Assembly (NCBI GenBank): GCA_015680685.1
Contig: MNCI01023742.1
Span: 467,243-531,242 of the forward strand
Direction: 5' to 3'
Source: Gnetum montanum
Lineage: Eukaryota; Streptophyta; Gnetopsida; Gnetales; Gnetaceae
Length of the DNA stretch: 64,000 nucleotides
Shown here: piece after piece, positions 1 through 11,055 of the stretch
How positions within the stretch are numbered: position 1 is the first letter of the stretch
Layout: each line of letters starts with the position of its first letter
Made by a program: the position numbers and the translations under genes
Notes under the pieces: generated by a model
Database searches by the model: none
What the model saw: only the letters and a program-made list of their open reading frames with translations
What the model was told of the DNA's origin: nothing

Positions 1-244
1 GCCATATGTGATGTGGCAGTGTGACACATGTTCTATTAAGGCATAATGTTAACCACTTTTGTTAGGGCTAATTTCTCTATTGCTACGTTAGGCTATTTTC
101 GCTATGCTATTGCTTTCATGTTTTTTGCTACACTATGTGCAGGAGGATTATGCTATGCTACTTGCTAAAATGCTAATTTTTGATATATGCCATGTGTTTA
201 ATACACTCATACATGATGCTAAAATTTGTTGTTGTGTTGTGCAG
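1..244 (+). other. Intron-like flank of the antisense gene, relic element F
   Basis: AT-rich, non-coding stretch ending in the acceptor-like TGTTGTGCAG at about 235-244. It matches in position the first intron of the better copies of the antisense gene at 30333-30757 and 59532-60274. Short GCTATGCTAT words recur. No reading frame or RNA gene is recognisable. Confidence 0.45.
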
Positions 245-674
245 GGTAGCACTAAGGCTAGTTCTAATTTTCCTAGAAATTGTAGGGCTCCTGTGCTATG
301 TGAACAGACCAGTGGCCCCAATTCCTCCTCCTCATACACATGTGGGAGATCAGAGGGTTTGGTTTAGGGATGGAGCACAAGAGTTCCTACAATTCCTCCT
401 CCAACGCTTCAGTGTGATCATTTGGTCATACCTAGTGGAGGAGGTAGCAGATGCTATAGTAGAAACCTTATTGCCTAGGGCAAGCTAGGGTATTCTGAGG
501 TTTTTAACAGATGGGAAAATTATAAGCAGGAAGGAAGAATGATCTAGTCAGTGCCCCAAAAATTTGAGGTGTTTGGCCTAGATCTAGGACATGCCTAAGT
601 ACTACCATCCTTACAACACATTGTTTATTGCACATCATATGGGAACGTGTTTCCAAAACCCACCGGGAACCGTC
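245..674 (+). pseudogene. FCP1/HAD-like exon 2 of antisense gene, copy 1 (truncated)
   Basis: This is exon 2 of a gene that recurs at 30.2, 44.6 and 59.4 kb. After the acceptor at 243-244 the frame reads LVLIFLEIVGLLC, then WFRDGAQEFLQFLL and VIIWS, the layout of the plant FCP1-type HAD phosphatase fold (motif I strand, then the insertion before motif II). After two stops and a small frameshift, NTLFIAHHMGTCFQNPPGT at about 608-670 corresponds to the family's motif near NPP. The nucleophile aspartate of motif I is glutamate here and the later Asp-Asp pair is absent, so the domain cannot be an active phosphatase. The exon is cut at 675 by the LTR of element A, so the rest of the gene should lie beyond A, outside this window. 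FCP1 similarity is my reading by motif and is untested by search. Confidence 0.6.
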
Positions 675-2279
675 TGAAACATCCCAAAATTCGAAGGCAT
701 ACTTGCTTCACCAGGTTTTTGCAATTTGCGCAATGTTATGGAAGTTCTTTAGGAGATGGATGCTCTGATGTTCAGACTATCCAATTTGACAGGTTTTCTA
801 CCCCAGGTGTCAATAGGCTAAACGGATTCTCCAGCCTGCCCACCTGAGTAGTTCATCCAGCTGAAAGCGCACTTAGGAGTGGTCCGTGGAATTGTTGGCT
901 ATGCTTAGAATGCGTAAAATGCTTCAGAAAGTTTTCTAAGTCAAGGATTTTTGCTAAGCTATGCTATGCTATGTAATGTAGCAAACTTCAAAAGATGTTT
1001 GTAGAAGCGCAGTACTACGCTATGCCATGCCATGCAGCATAGCATAGCATAGCAAAAACTAGATGGTCAGTCCCTTCGCTCGGTTTCAAGTCCCTCAGCA
1101 ATGTCTCCTTCCATTAGAAAGTAGTGAACTTGGCAAAAGCAGGTCATGTTTACTGCTACGCTACGCTAAGCTACATGGTGCAACAAGGTGTAGCAATTCT
1201 ACGAAAGTGACAGAAGGAAACTCAAAGGGCGGGATCAGCAAGTTCACAAGTTTCGCAGTCGAAAAGATAAAGTTTGTAGATTGGAAAAAAATTTTGTGAC
1301 TAAGGATAGTTATTATGCTATGATACGCTATGTAGTGTAGAAAATATGCAATAAATAGTCACAACACTGCAAACATTTCAAACACATGCAACAGGACATG
1401 ACGCAAATTCTTGCTTCAAACTGGCGGTTATGCTACTCTACGTGGTGTAGCATAGCACAACATAACAAGATGCTATGCTACACCAAACATGCTATGCTTC
1501 AAAGAATAGAAAAGTGACAAGCGGTTACGCAACATCAATGCACTTCACCTAATTGCACCGTTACTCTAACAATGCAATTACAACGTGGCAAGCTTGTAAT
1601 TACAGCATGGCAGACTCGTCCAACGATCATGTAGGCACATGTAGCATAGACAAGTTAGCATAAGCCCAAGGCATGTGGCATTCAAACTACATCTTTAACA
1701 TGCCCTTGATACTATAAATACCCCAATGAGCAATGCTCAAAAGGCCCTGGGTCCGGTTTCTTGGAAGAAATCTAGTCAGCTAATAATTTTGTTGGCTAAC
1801 AAGAAAAAAAGTTAACACTATAACCTTGAGCATTTTGAGCTTTCTATTTGACATTGTAAATAGTTAACACTCTCAGTTGGCATTTTTTTCTACTCTTTTC
1901 TACCACCTTTGTAGCACTTCACATTGTTGACACCTGAGTCTGCGTTTAAGCACATAGTCGTCTTGCTCTACACATCTTGGTTACTCTCGAGATCTTTGCA
2001 CTTCTTAGTGCTATGCAACTAATTATATCCATCTTAACAAAGCGAAGTCGTAGCCTTGAAGTGGTGCATTTTTCTAACTTCATTTTACTTTGTCTCCTAC
2101 TCATTATTTCATTTTACACTATTTTATATCCCTTTTACATTTAAGCATTACTTCGCACTATTAGTCTTATTTTCAAATTACCCAGTTGCAAAAGGTTATA
2201 TTAACACCGACTAAGTCCCTACCTTTGGATGTACACAAATTCAAAGTCAAACGTAGCTTGGAGTTCACTCACTGCAACA
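675..2279 (+). repeat. 5' LTR of element A
   Basis: It begins TGAAACATCCCAAAATTC, which parallels the TGAAACACC start of the E, D and C LTRs, and interrupts the exon of copy 1. It is rich in GCTATGC and GCTACGC words. A TATA box lies at 1713-1720. The right end is tentative: GCAACA at 2274-2279 fits the ACA ending of the other LTRs, but no clear primer site follows and the partner LTR is not in the window. Confidence 0.65.
1713..1720 (+). promoter_or_regulatory. TATA box of element A LTR
   Basis: TATAAATA in a GC-balanced context, placed like the TTATAAATA of the E LTR. It is probably the retrotransposon RNA promoter. No cap site can be placed from sequence alone. Confidence 0.55.
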
Positions 2280-2333
2280 GGAAGGAATTTGTTCCCACTC
2301 CCGGTGCTTCCATACCTTTGACATAGATAAATC

Positions 2334-5300
2334 AATGGCTTCTAGAGTAGCTAATCCAATTGGTTAGACTTAGGGAGCAACATGATATAGCGTCTAACTA
2401 GGATGATACCTTCCAGGATGGACAAGAGGATCTTAACTCTCAATCTGATGGGGGAAGTCAGGCCAACCCCATCACTGTCCCTCCTACCCAATCCTTCTAG
2501 GCCAATTTGTTATTTCTCACCGCTCCCTTTGTCATCACACCTACGCTCTCGTAGCCTACAACTACAACCGCAATGGGTAGCCATGTCACCTTCCCCGCGT
2601 ATCAACGCCCTTATTCCCCTATTTCATTTGCAGCAACTATGCCTCTACAAACTGTTCATCAGTCCATTCCTATAGTGCATCACACACCGATCACAGCTAC
2701 CCTGCCGCATGTTCATGCTGTACCTACTTTACAATCGTACATAGCTTCCATTTCAATTCCTACGTTCACGTCTATTCCATCCACCGCGGTGGGCTTGGGC
2801 CCATCCACATGGTGGACCCCATTCACTTCTTCGCCTATTCCAAAATCATCGCAGATGTCTCATTATGTTCACCCTCAAACCTACAAAACCTTGCAAATGG
2901 TACAACCCAACACAGGGCTATGGTCTATTCCGCCAGCGATACAAGTGATCTATCCGACAGCTCAATCCGTGGTTGCTACCCCAACAGCACCACTTGTTAG
3001 GTGATGGACAGCGCAAGTAGCACCATTCATGGGGGTTATCCCAATGGTACTGCTAATGGGTCACACCGCCACCCTTGCCATTCCACAGATGGAAGCTTCC
3101 TCGGTAGTTCCCCAACCATCAACATTGTTTCAGGGCCTGGATCAATCATCCCAGCTTATCCAAACCCTCATCAAGGAAATAAAATTCCTCAAAGCTATTG
3201 GGTATGACATGGTACAAGTCATGGACTTTTACCAGGATGACCCCATCAACCCTACAATCCCTGCTCTGATGTTAACCCCAGGGATGTCCCTCCCCCACTT
3301 CATGAAGTATAATGGGGAGGGAGATCCCAATGCACATCTTGTTACCTTTAGGTTTGAATCACTTCTATTGCAACAATGGCCACACACGATTATTCATGTC
3401 TTTGCTATGTCCCTAGCCGGGAAAGCCCTGGATTAGTACCGCGTGCTTCCACGCTCATCCATTTCAACTCTAGAGGAGCTTTTGACCTAGTTTGTGACAT
3501 GCTTCAAGTATAACTTGAAGACAAATACCACGCTAGACCAGTTGATGAGTGTGAAGCAGGATCCTCTAGAACCAGTCCATAAATTCATCCAGCGATGGAG
3601 CGTAACCCTTAACAAAATCTGTGAGCCCATCATAGAGGCCCACTTATTGGCCATCTTTAAGGGTGCAGTGAATGACTTTATCAAGTCTAAACTATACTAC
3701 CTTGCCCTTCACACTCTTAGTCAAGCCTTTGCTCAGACTAAAAGCATACAGGATGCGATCGAGACGAGCAAAGACCTAGCCTACGTTGCCTAAAAAACAC
3801 CTTCACAAAGAAGGACAAGGGTAAGGCCCCAACAACCATAGTGGCCACTGTGGCGACCGAGGCCAAGCCCAAACCTAGTAACAATGGTAACAAGAACAAC
3901 AAAAAATTGGCTGCACCCACAGTTAACCCCATGCCCAAGCAGGGCAATGTGCCACAACCTCTAGTACCTGCACCTAAGAAATCTGCACAACCCAAACCGA
4001 ACTTTGAGAGTAAAGATCGCACAAAGTACACCCCATTACCTCTCAAGCCTTCAAAACTTCTAAAGAAGCTATAGGCAATGGGGCACATCCAAAACAAGAA
4101 AATGTTGGAAGAAGAAATCAAGAGACATCAATGCTACTACGAGCTCCTTAGGAACCCCTCTTTGGCCCTACCCAATGAGCCCCTAGTTCCTAAGGATTTC
4201 AAGATGGACAGGTTTTGTGACTATCATCAACAATGTGGTCACAACACAAATTACTATTTGACATTGCAGGATGACATCCAAAGGTTGATCAATTGGGGAA
4301 AACTAGTATTTGAAGAAAGCAACCCTGTACGCCCTAAGAACCAATCTATGCATGTCTACATAGACCCCCTCAACACCAACAACATTGGTTATGTTATCAA
4401 CACCATTGGTATTGATAGTGATCATAGGCCACCCCAGTAACCATTCGTGGTCCTTGTGCCTCAGCATAGTGCACCAACACCACCAATAGTTGGCTGAAGC
4501 TTGCAATAGCTGTTTGTCCTGAGAGTCCCTCCACGGGCATCTATCTCCGCGTAACCTGTTAGCAAAACCACGCTACCCCACATGTTAACACCATTAGCTC
4601 TATTTATCATCAGGGGGCCGACTCATTCGATAGTCCCCACCCTGCATAAGATACCTGAACAACCTTCTTGTCCTAAAGAATGAGAAGTATGTTTCGTAGG
4701 TGAGACATCAAAGGGGAATACCGCCCAAGGTATTCCCAAGCCTACGTCTTCACCCCCTACATCTGCACCTTCATCACCAAATACGAACATTGCTATAATC
4801 GTACAATCCACGCTGCCCTACCAAAAAGGGTCTGAACTTAGATCCGAAGTTGTCCCTCCTCAAGAAATTTGTCTTCTCGGATAAATAGAAGAGGAGGAAA
4901 GCGTTAAATGGGGGGTGGCCAAGACCTCTTAGATGACCTCACTCAAGTCGAGCAAGCTCTAAAACAGAAAAACACTACACTAAGCTTGTATGACCTAATC
5001 ATGATATCTATCCCACACCACGAGGCTCTAATCCACATGTTGATAGCAATTCCAATCAATGAAGACATGTCAACTGAAGAGGAAGCAATCCACTCGGTCA
5101 TGCTCGCCTCTGCACCTCTAGAGCTAGAAGCATCTCAACTAACTTTTAGTGATGAATCCATTCGGGAAGATCCTGAGAGGGGTCAGGTAACTACGACACC
5201 TTTATTCATCACAATTTCGATCGGCCATACACATTGATGATGGGGCTGCCACAAATGTCATCCCCTTTCCTATTGTGGATAAGTTGGGCTTGGTCAACCA

Positions 5301-5796
5301 GATAAAATTCACAGTGACGTCATGCCTGAGTTTGTTCAATGGGATGCAGGTCGTGGTGAAAGGCATGGTTCACATAGAATTCATGGTAGGTTATCAGTTC
5401 CCCAAAAATACAATGTTTATCATGGTTGAGGAGATGCCCAGGTTTAACCTGATCTTTTAGAGATCATGGTTAGCACAACTTAGGGCTGTCTCTTCACCCA
5501 TTCACCAGGAAATCCACTTACCATATGCAGGCAGGGAGGTGGTGATCCATGGTGACGAAGTAGCAGTGTAAGCAATCAATAATATAGACATGGAGCAGGG
5601 TTCAGAGGTCATAACCTCTGAGAATGAAGTGCCTACTTACGCAAACATTAACCATCCAGTGGGGGAATGAGCTCAGTAGACCGGTTTCCAAAATGAAAGC
5701 ACATGGGTTGAGTTGTCCTTCCAAGTGGGGGAGAATGATGTGAATGAGGGACCTGGTAAAACACCTCGGCCTTACATTCTACTCAACCCAAGATAG
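2334..5796 (+). pseudogene. gag: gag-protease of element A (degenerate)
   Basis: Capsid and protease polyprotein for particle assembly and self-cleavage. The segment 3200-3790 has the Retrotrans_gag pattern: PHFMKYNGEGDPNAHLVTF, FAMSLAGKALD, a W/YR step and FIQRWSVTLN. A proline-rich N-terminal linker precedes it. A lysine-rich stretch (3790-4070) and a finger-like CDYHQQCGHNTNYY near 4220 follow. The aspartic protease starts near 5236 with Asp-Asp-Gly in place of the usual Asp-Ser/Thr-Gly and ends with a hydrophobic FNLIF segment that normally reads FNLILGRSWL. Several stops (for example at 3434, 3490 and 5458) and a frameshift before the protease make it a pseudogene. The N-terminal module seen in D and E is not recognisable here. 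Confidence 0.85.
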
Positions 5797-5929
5797 GTCA
5801 AGAAGTAGCTATGCATAGCGTAGTAACCCCACTGCTTCCTACCCAGTCTCCATCCCTTGTACATTCACCGCTTTTTGCTTTGTTAACGTACCATCCTTTT
5901 GGCATGCCTATGTAGTGGCCCAAAAGAGC

Positions 5930-6660
5930 CTAAAACTATGCTACGTAGAGGCCTAAAATACCCTAAAACTAGCTGAGGCCTGAAACGGCCTAAAACTAGC
6001 AATGGCCCAAAATGACCTAAAACTAGCAGAGGCCCGAAATGGCCTAAAACTAGCAATGGCCCAAAATGGCTTCAAACTATGCTTCCCCATAGCTCAAAAT
6101 GGCCTAAAACTAGCAATGGTCTGAAACAGCCTAAAACTAGCAATGGTCCAAAATGGCCTAAAACTAGCATTGGCCCGAAATGGCCTAAAACTAGCAATGG
6201 CCCAAAACGGCCTAAAACTAGCAATGGCCCGAAACGGCCTAACACTAACAATGGCCAAAATGGCCTAAAACTAGAAATGGCTTGAAATGGCCTGAAACTA
6301 GCAATGGTCCAAAAAGACCTTAAACTAGCAACCCCAACACAATTATAACTTTCGTGGTCCGAAAAGACCTTAACCTAGCATTTTTGGCATAGCGTTCCTC
6401 TCTCGTTACTGGTTCGAAAAGACCTTAAATTAGCAATCCTAGTGTAACATCAACTTTAATGGTACGAAAAGACCTTAAACTAGCAGTTTTGATTTGTTAT
6501 ACATTCGCAGTTCCCAATGACGCTAAACTAGCAATTGCACATTTTCGCATCGGCAGTTTGGCATTTCTTAGCAGTTTCACGTTTTCACATCGACAGTTTT
6601 ACATTTCCTATTTTAGCAGCTCTACATATCCATGCCATAGTGGTCTTCCATGACTTTAAA
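5930..6660 (+). repeat. Short tandem repeats in the protease-pol spacer of A
   Basis: About 15 to 20 imperfect units of roughly 26 bases built around CCTAAAACTAGCAATGGCCC, decaying towards the right. The same core in reverse complement occurs at 33160-33560 (element D) and 58855-58950 (element C). It occupies the place where D, E and C carry an antisense gene. ORFs through it are by-products of the periodicity. Confidence 0.85.
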
Positions 6661-6765
6661 CTGGCAAAATTTTAATCTTTACATCATACTTTGCTAGTTA
6701 CATCTCATCATTGATATGCAAGTTTTCATTATACATGATTACTACCAACAGGTGCCTCTTAACCA

Positions 6766-6787
6766 GGCTTTCATCTCATGTTTGCAG
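6766..6787 (+). promoter_or_regulatory. Splice-acceptor-like site before pol of A
   Basis: A pyrimidine-rich run followed by TTTGCAG (AG at 6786-6787) lies 15 bases, a whole number of codons, before the pol ATG at 6803. Equivalent sites precede pol in D and E with 12 in-frame bases. This agrees with the intron known between protease and pol in Ogre elements. The donor is not clear. Confidence 0.55.
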
Positions 6788-6802
6788 GATTGAGCAAAAG
6801 AA

Positions 6803-8013
6803 ATGGAAATCCATTGTGACCTCTCTGCACCTTTAGCCCTAGTAGGCCCACATGGAAAGCTCACAAGACAATTGAACCCCGACCTAATCGACTGGGGGTC
6901 GACCATAGCTAACACCATAGTGTCTTTAGAAACATCCCTAGACTAGCCCGAGCATCTGGTCTGAACTCTAGATTTGGAGGCTGGGGATGTAACTGAGGAC
7001 CCTCTCATCAAGATACTTGTGATCACTTCCAAGGGAAAAGTAGAAACGTTAAAACTTAGCTCCCTCCTAGATGCGCAGACACACGAAAATGTAGCCAAGA
7101 TTCTGCAAGACAACATCAAAGTCTTCGCATGGTCATACAATGATGTGACATGTTTAGAACTGAGGGTGATACAGCACAACATCGTCCTAGACTCGCGTAT
7201 GAAGGAAATCAAGTAAAAAGCTTGTAAGGTTAAATCAGAAATTGCACTAGCCGTAAGAGACGAAATCACAAAGCTATACCAAGCTAGTTTCATCCGTGCA
7301 ATTGATTATTCGGAATGGGTGTCCAACATCATCATGGTTTCTAAGAAAATGGGAGGAATACGAATCTGTATAGACTTATGGGATATAAACAGAGAAACAA
7401 TCAAAGATGATTTTCCACTTCCAAGCATTGATTAACTCATCGACACTATGGTCGTTCATGCCTTGCTATCCTTCATGGATGGTTTCTCCGACTACAACCA
7501 AATTCGCATCAATCTAGAGCATCAGCTAACAACAACCTTCATGACCTCATGGGGGACCTTTTGTCACACCATGATGTCCTTTAGGCTTAAGAACACTGGA
7601 GAAACCTAGCAATGAGCCATGACCTGCATCTTCAGTGACTACATCCTAGAAACGCTAAACGACTACGTGGACGATATAGTGGTCAAGTCCAAAGAGGCTG
7701 CTAATCATCCACATAATCTAGGGGTAGTGCTCAAGTGTTGTCAAATGCACGATTTACACCTTAATCCTAAGAAGTGTGTCTTCAGGGTGAAAATTGAACA
7801 CATGTTAGGATTTGTGGTATCAAAGGCTAGGATACGGGTGGACCCTCACAAAGTTAAGGCCATCGTGAACCTAGCACCTCCTACAAACCTTAAAGAGTTG
7901 CAAAGTTTGCAAGGTAGGGTATAGTTCATCTGAAGGTTTATAGAAAATTTGACTAAAAATTTACACCCCATGCAACATCTTCTAAATAAAGGGGTTAACT
8001 TTGAGTGGATAAC
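6803..8013 (+). pseudogene. pol: pol of element A, N-terminal part (linker and reverse transcriptase)
   Basis: Reverse transcriptase half of pol, which copies element RNA into DNA. A linker (EAGDVTEDPL, FAWSYNDV) precedes RT motifs: YSEWVSNIIMVSKKMGG, LLSFMDGFS and the catalytic YVDD at 7664-7675, then LNPKKCVF. Stops at about 6944, 7214, 7433 and 7606 and altered residues (for example MSFRLKN where others have MPFGLKN) show decay. The frame ends at GVNFEWI because element B inserted at 8014. It resumes at 16407. Confidence 0.88.
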
Positions 8014-8961
8014 TGATGAGACAAGATTTGCATAGCCTGCGATATCGCATCCCCTACAATATCGCGTACGTGATATCGCATCTTCCCTACGATATCGCGT
8101 ACATGATATCGCAGTCCTCCACCATTCCTATAAAGAAGATGTAGCTCTCCCTTGTTCGGGATCCCAGTTTTAGAGTAGCGAAGATCTTGCAGTTTGATCC
8201 CTCTAGAGTTAGATTTTTTCCCGTGTCTACCCGCAGTGTGGTGAATGTAATTGTACGGTGTCTTTATTTGAGTGTGTCGTACTTCATCATTGCAACATTC
8301 ACTTAGTTTATTTATTTGTTTTTTATTTAATGTTATTTATTTCTTTCATAGCGCAGTGTGAGTACGACTTGATTATGAGCATCTACGGATGTGTACGACT
8401 AGTCAAGGAATCGGTTACTCATTGTGATTAGTCTTTCACCCTTAAACTCCTAGAAGCGAAACGAGTACGACTTGATTACGAGCATTTAAGTGTGACTGCT
8501 TGGTAGCCCAGTGGCGTATCTAGGATCTACGCTTGGTAACCTAGTGGTGTATTTGGGATCTACACTTGGTAATCCCAATGGCGTACCTAGGAGCTATGCT
8601 TGGTAGTCCCAATGATAGTTGTGCACGAAGTCCAAGATGTGTACGGTTGATCAAGGAATCGGTTGCTCATCGCACTTAGGCGAGATTAGATTTTCTTACC
8701 CTTTCCCTCATAGCTTAGCTTAGTTAATATTATTTTCCACTGCCATCAAAAGTAGCGTTTGAATTAGAACACATCATACACCTCATCTAGACTCAACCAT
8801 ACATGACATATGCAATACTAGTCTAGGTGGGAAGATAGCGAACTGTGACCTAAGGCTAACTATCTAGGTGCCACAAATAGTCCATCTATGGAGTTTGATT
8901 GGATTGTGCGTGCAATGCTCATTCCGTATGGTTGAGTGTAGGGGTACCTTGCCACTCATCA
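8014..8961 (+). repeat. 5' LTR of element B
   Basis: 948 bases, TGATGA to TCATCA. It contains a cluster of GATATCGC palindromes at 8039-8112 just upstream of a TATA-like CTATAAAG near 8135, and a later set of degenerate repeats of the type TTGGTAACCCAGTGGCGTA (8500-8600). It aligns along its length with 15405-16406. The right LTR has about 40 extra bases near 15696. Confidence 0.9.
8039..8142 (+). promoter_or_regulatory. GATATCGC palindrome cluster and TATA of B LTR
   Basis: Four to five GATATCGC or ATATCGCG words spaced about 20 bases lie directly upstream of the TATA-like CTATAAAG. The cluster is kept in the 3' LTR (15429-15520, TATA at about 15537) and echoed inside B at 12437-12473. This placement suggests transcription-factor sites of the LTR promoter. 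That role is an inference. Confidence 0.5.
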
Positions 8962-8962
8962 T

Positions 8963-8980
8963 AGACACCGTTTCCAGGGA
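8963..8980 (+). other. Primer binding site of element B (tRNA-Asp-like)
   Basis: One base after the LTR, AGACACCGTTTCCAGGGA resembles the plant tRNA-Asp complement used by Athila elements (TGGCGCCGTTGCCGGGGA). Thirteen of 18 positions agree. Three of the differences are G to A, as expected from decay of methylated cytosines on the other strand. Confidence 0.65.
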
Positions 8981-9097
8981 TGGTGCTAGTTATCTAGATT
9001 AGTTATATCATACAGGGTCTCTATAAAGAACTTAACGATATATCTCTTAGAAAGAAGAAGTAATTATAAAAATTCATGCATAAATTCACACAAAACA

Positions 9098-11055
9098 ATG
9101 CCTCTCCTACAAGATGATAATAACGCCACACTTAGTGAGGAAGTTCATTAGAGAACCAACGAATTATATGACGATGAAGGTTGGAGTATACAACCTGAAG
9201 TGGGAGTTTCCTATAAGCATGAACAAAAACAATGTCATCATAATACACAAAATCCCAACTTACCCAATGACGATGAACCCCCACTAGCCACTACAAGCCT
9301 AACGCAAATACAAGAGGCTGTTCGAATCTCATGTAGGCATCGTAAAGAGAGCCGACTACCCAGGCTCAATTTAAATAACTTTTCCAAATTTTTAGGAGGG
9401 TATGACTTAGATCCACATCAACATTTACTAGCCTTCTATGATGCTTGCACATGGAATAGCATTGATAATAGTTGGCAAAAAATCAAGCTCTTTCCTATGA
9501 CACTCGTTGACTAAGCTAAAGTATGGTATAGATCGCTAAAACCAAATTCGATACGACGCTGGTCAACAATGGTAGAGGTGTTTAACAAAAAATATCAAAC
9601 TTATGCAAGAGTGTCAGCCTTGAGGAAACAAATCCAAGAGTGGAAATAAGCAAAACATGAACCCTTGGACATGGCCTTAGAAAGATATTATGCACTTTTA
9701 AACAACTGTCTAGGCCATGGGTTTTCCAAGGCTAATGTACCATATTATCAATGGGCTACGTAATGAAACAAGAGAGACCTTAGGAATGTATGCCCAAGGT
9801 CAACTATACCAACTACAAACCCATCAAATTTAAGAGCTTATTCAAAGGGTAGCAAAAGAAGAAGGAGAAATAGCTACATGGGAGAGTGTTGAAAAACATC
9901 AACGCAACAAAAATGTTAACTCAAAAAAGGTCCATGATCATAACAAGGAGATATCAACAAATCTCAAGGTGGAAACATCATCTTTGCCAATACAACAATC
10001 GTTAGAAGAAGTAGAGGCAAAGATTAATAAGATGTTGGAATGGATGAATCAAAAGTGTGGAGAATATATCAACATCATTGGGGATAGAGTTTTGACAACC
10101 CAAGAAGCAGGACAAAACAATAGACATTCAGAAAGAAAGAATATATATGAATGCAACATATGCATGTAAGATCACCCCAAAGGCCAGTGCCCAATCTTGT
10201 CACATATACATCAGCATTGGGGAAACATGTTACATCTAGAGTTCGTACAGAGATACTATGTTAGACCACAGTGGCAACAATCCCAATCGTGGGGGAATCC
10301 ACCCTTAGACTGGAGGCACCCTTCATATTTTCCGAATCCAAACGCTTATCATGTTCAACACCATGTTCTTTCAATTGGGCCACCACACTTTATCTCACCA
10401 CAACACCATTCTCCACAATACTATTAGCCCATATCTCCAACACAACCACCACCTTGTGCACCTTACATCCCTAATAACTTTCAACATTCTCATCCTTTCC
10501 CTCCTTCCACAATGCCACCAACTGTTCCTAAGGTGTTTGTACCACCGTAGCCCATGAACAACACTTGTGCTATTGCTACTAACAGCAGTGAAAATCCTCC
10601 TCAACATCAAAGGAGTCCTTTCTATAAACACGTCTATAGGAAGGGACAACATAACTCTGAGGCCACTGCATCTTCCAACTCAGCACAAGTCCAACAATGT
10701 GGTGCACCCTTACCTTCAAACCCAATGCCTCATGTAACTTCATCAGGGCCACCAACTTACACTTAAACAAACATACGACCCAATGAACGCAACCATGGGA
10801 GGCATCAGCCCAATCCTTGCATACCATCTAAAGGTCCTAAACATCATAGTGGGTCAACTCGTTATCCAGGAACTACATCGTATGAAGTGCCCCACTGTGT
10901 TTATTATAAAGTGTGTGAAATCCAAGGTGATAAGTATGGACCAGCTTCAATATTTCCAATATGCAAGGATCCCCATTTTCCATTTATTAATCCTTGCCAT
11001 ACTCAACCATTTAGTTATGGGGGATATCCCCCATTTCAATGACAAGCAAGATTAA
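9098..11055 (+). pseudogene. gag: gag of element B (Athila-like, degenerate)
   Basis: Capsid protein of element B. Starting at ATG 9098 the frame gives a polar N-terminus, then a Retrotrans_gag core at 9350-9700: PRLNLNNFSKFLGGYDLDPH, KLFPMTLVD, AKVWYRSLKP and FNKKYQTYARVSALRKQI. The pattern of an LFP-x-TL motif followed by W-x-SL matches Athila-type gag. Downstream is a Gln/His/Pro-rich C-terminal part (10190-11050) with no CCHC finger. Stops at about 9149, 9512 and 9647 and frame changes break it. There is no protease behind it. Confidence 0.75.

Noticed and set aside
6079-6285. 68-residue repetitive ORF (KWPKTSNGP-type repeats)
   Set aside because: It is a translation of the 26-base spacer repeat; the length is not a multiple of three overall and the frame is lost in other copies.
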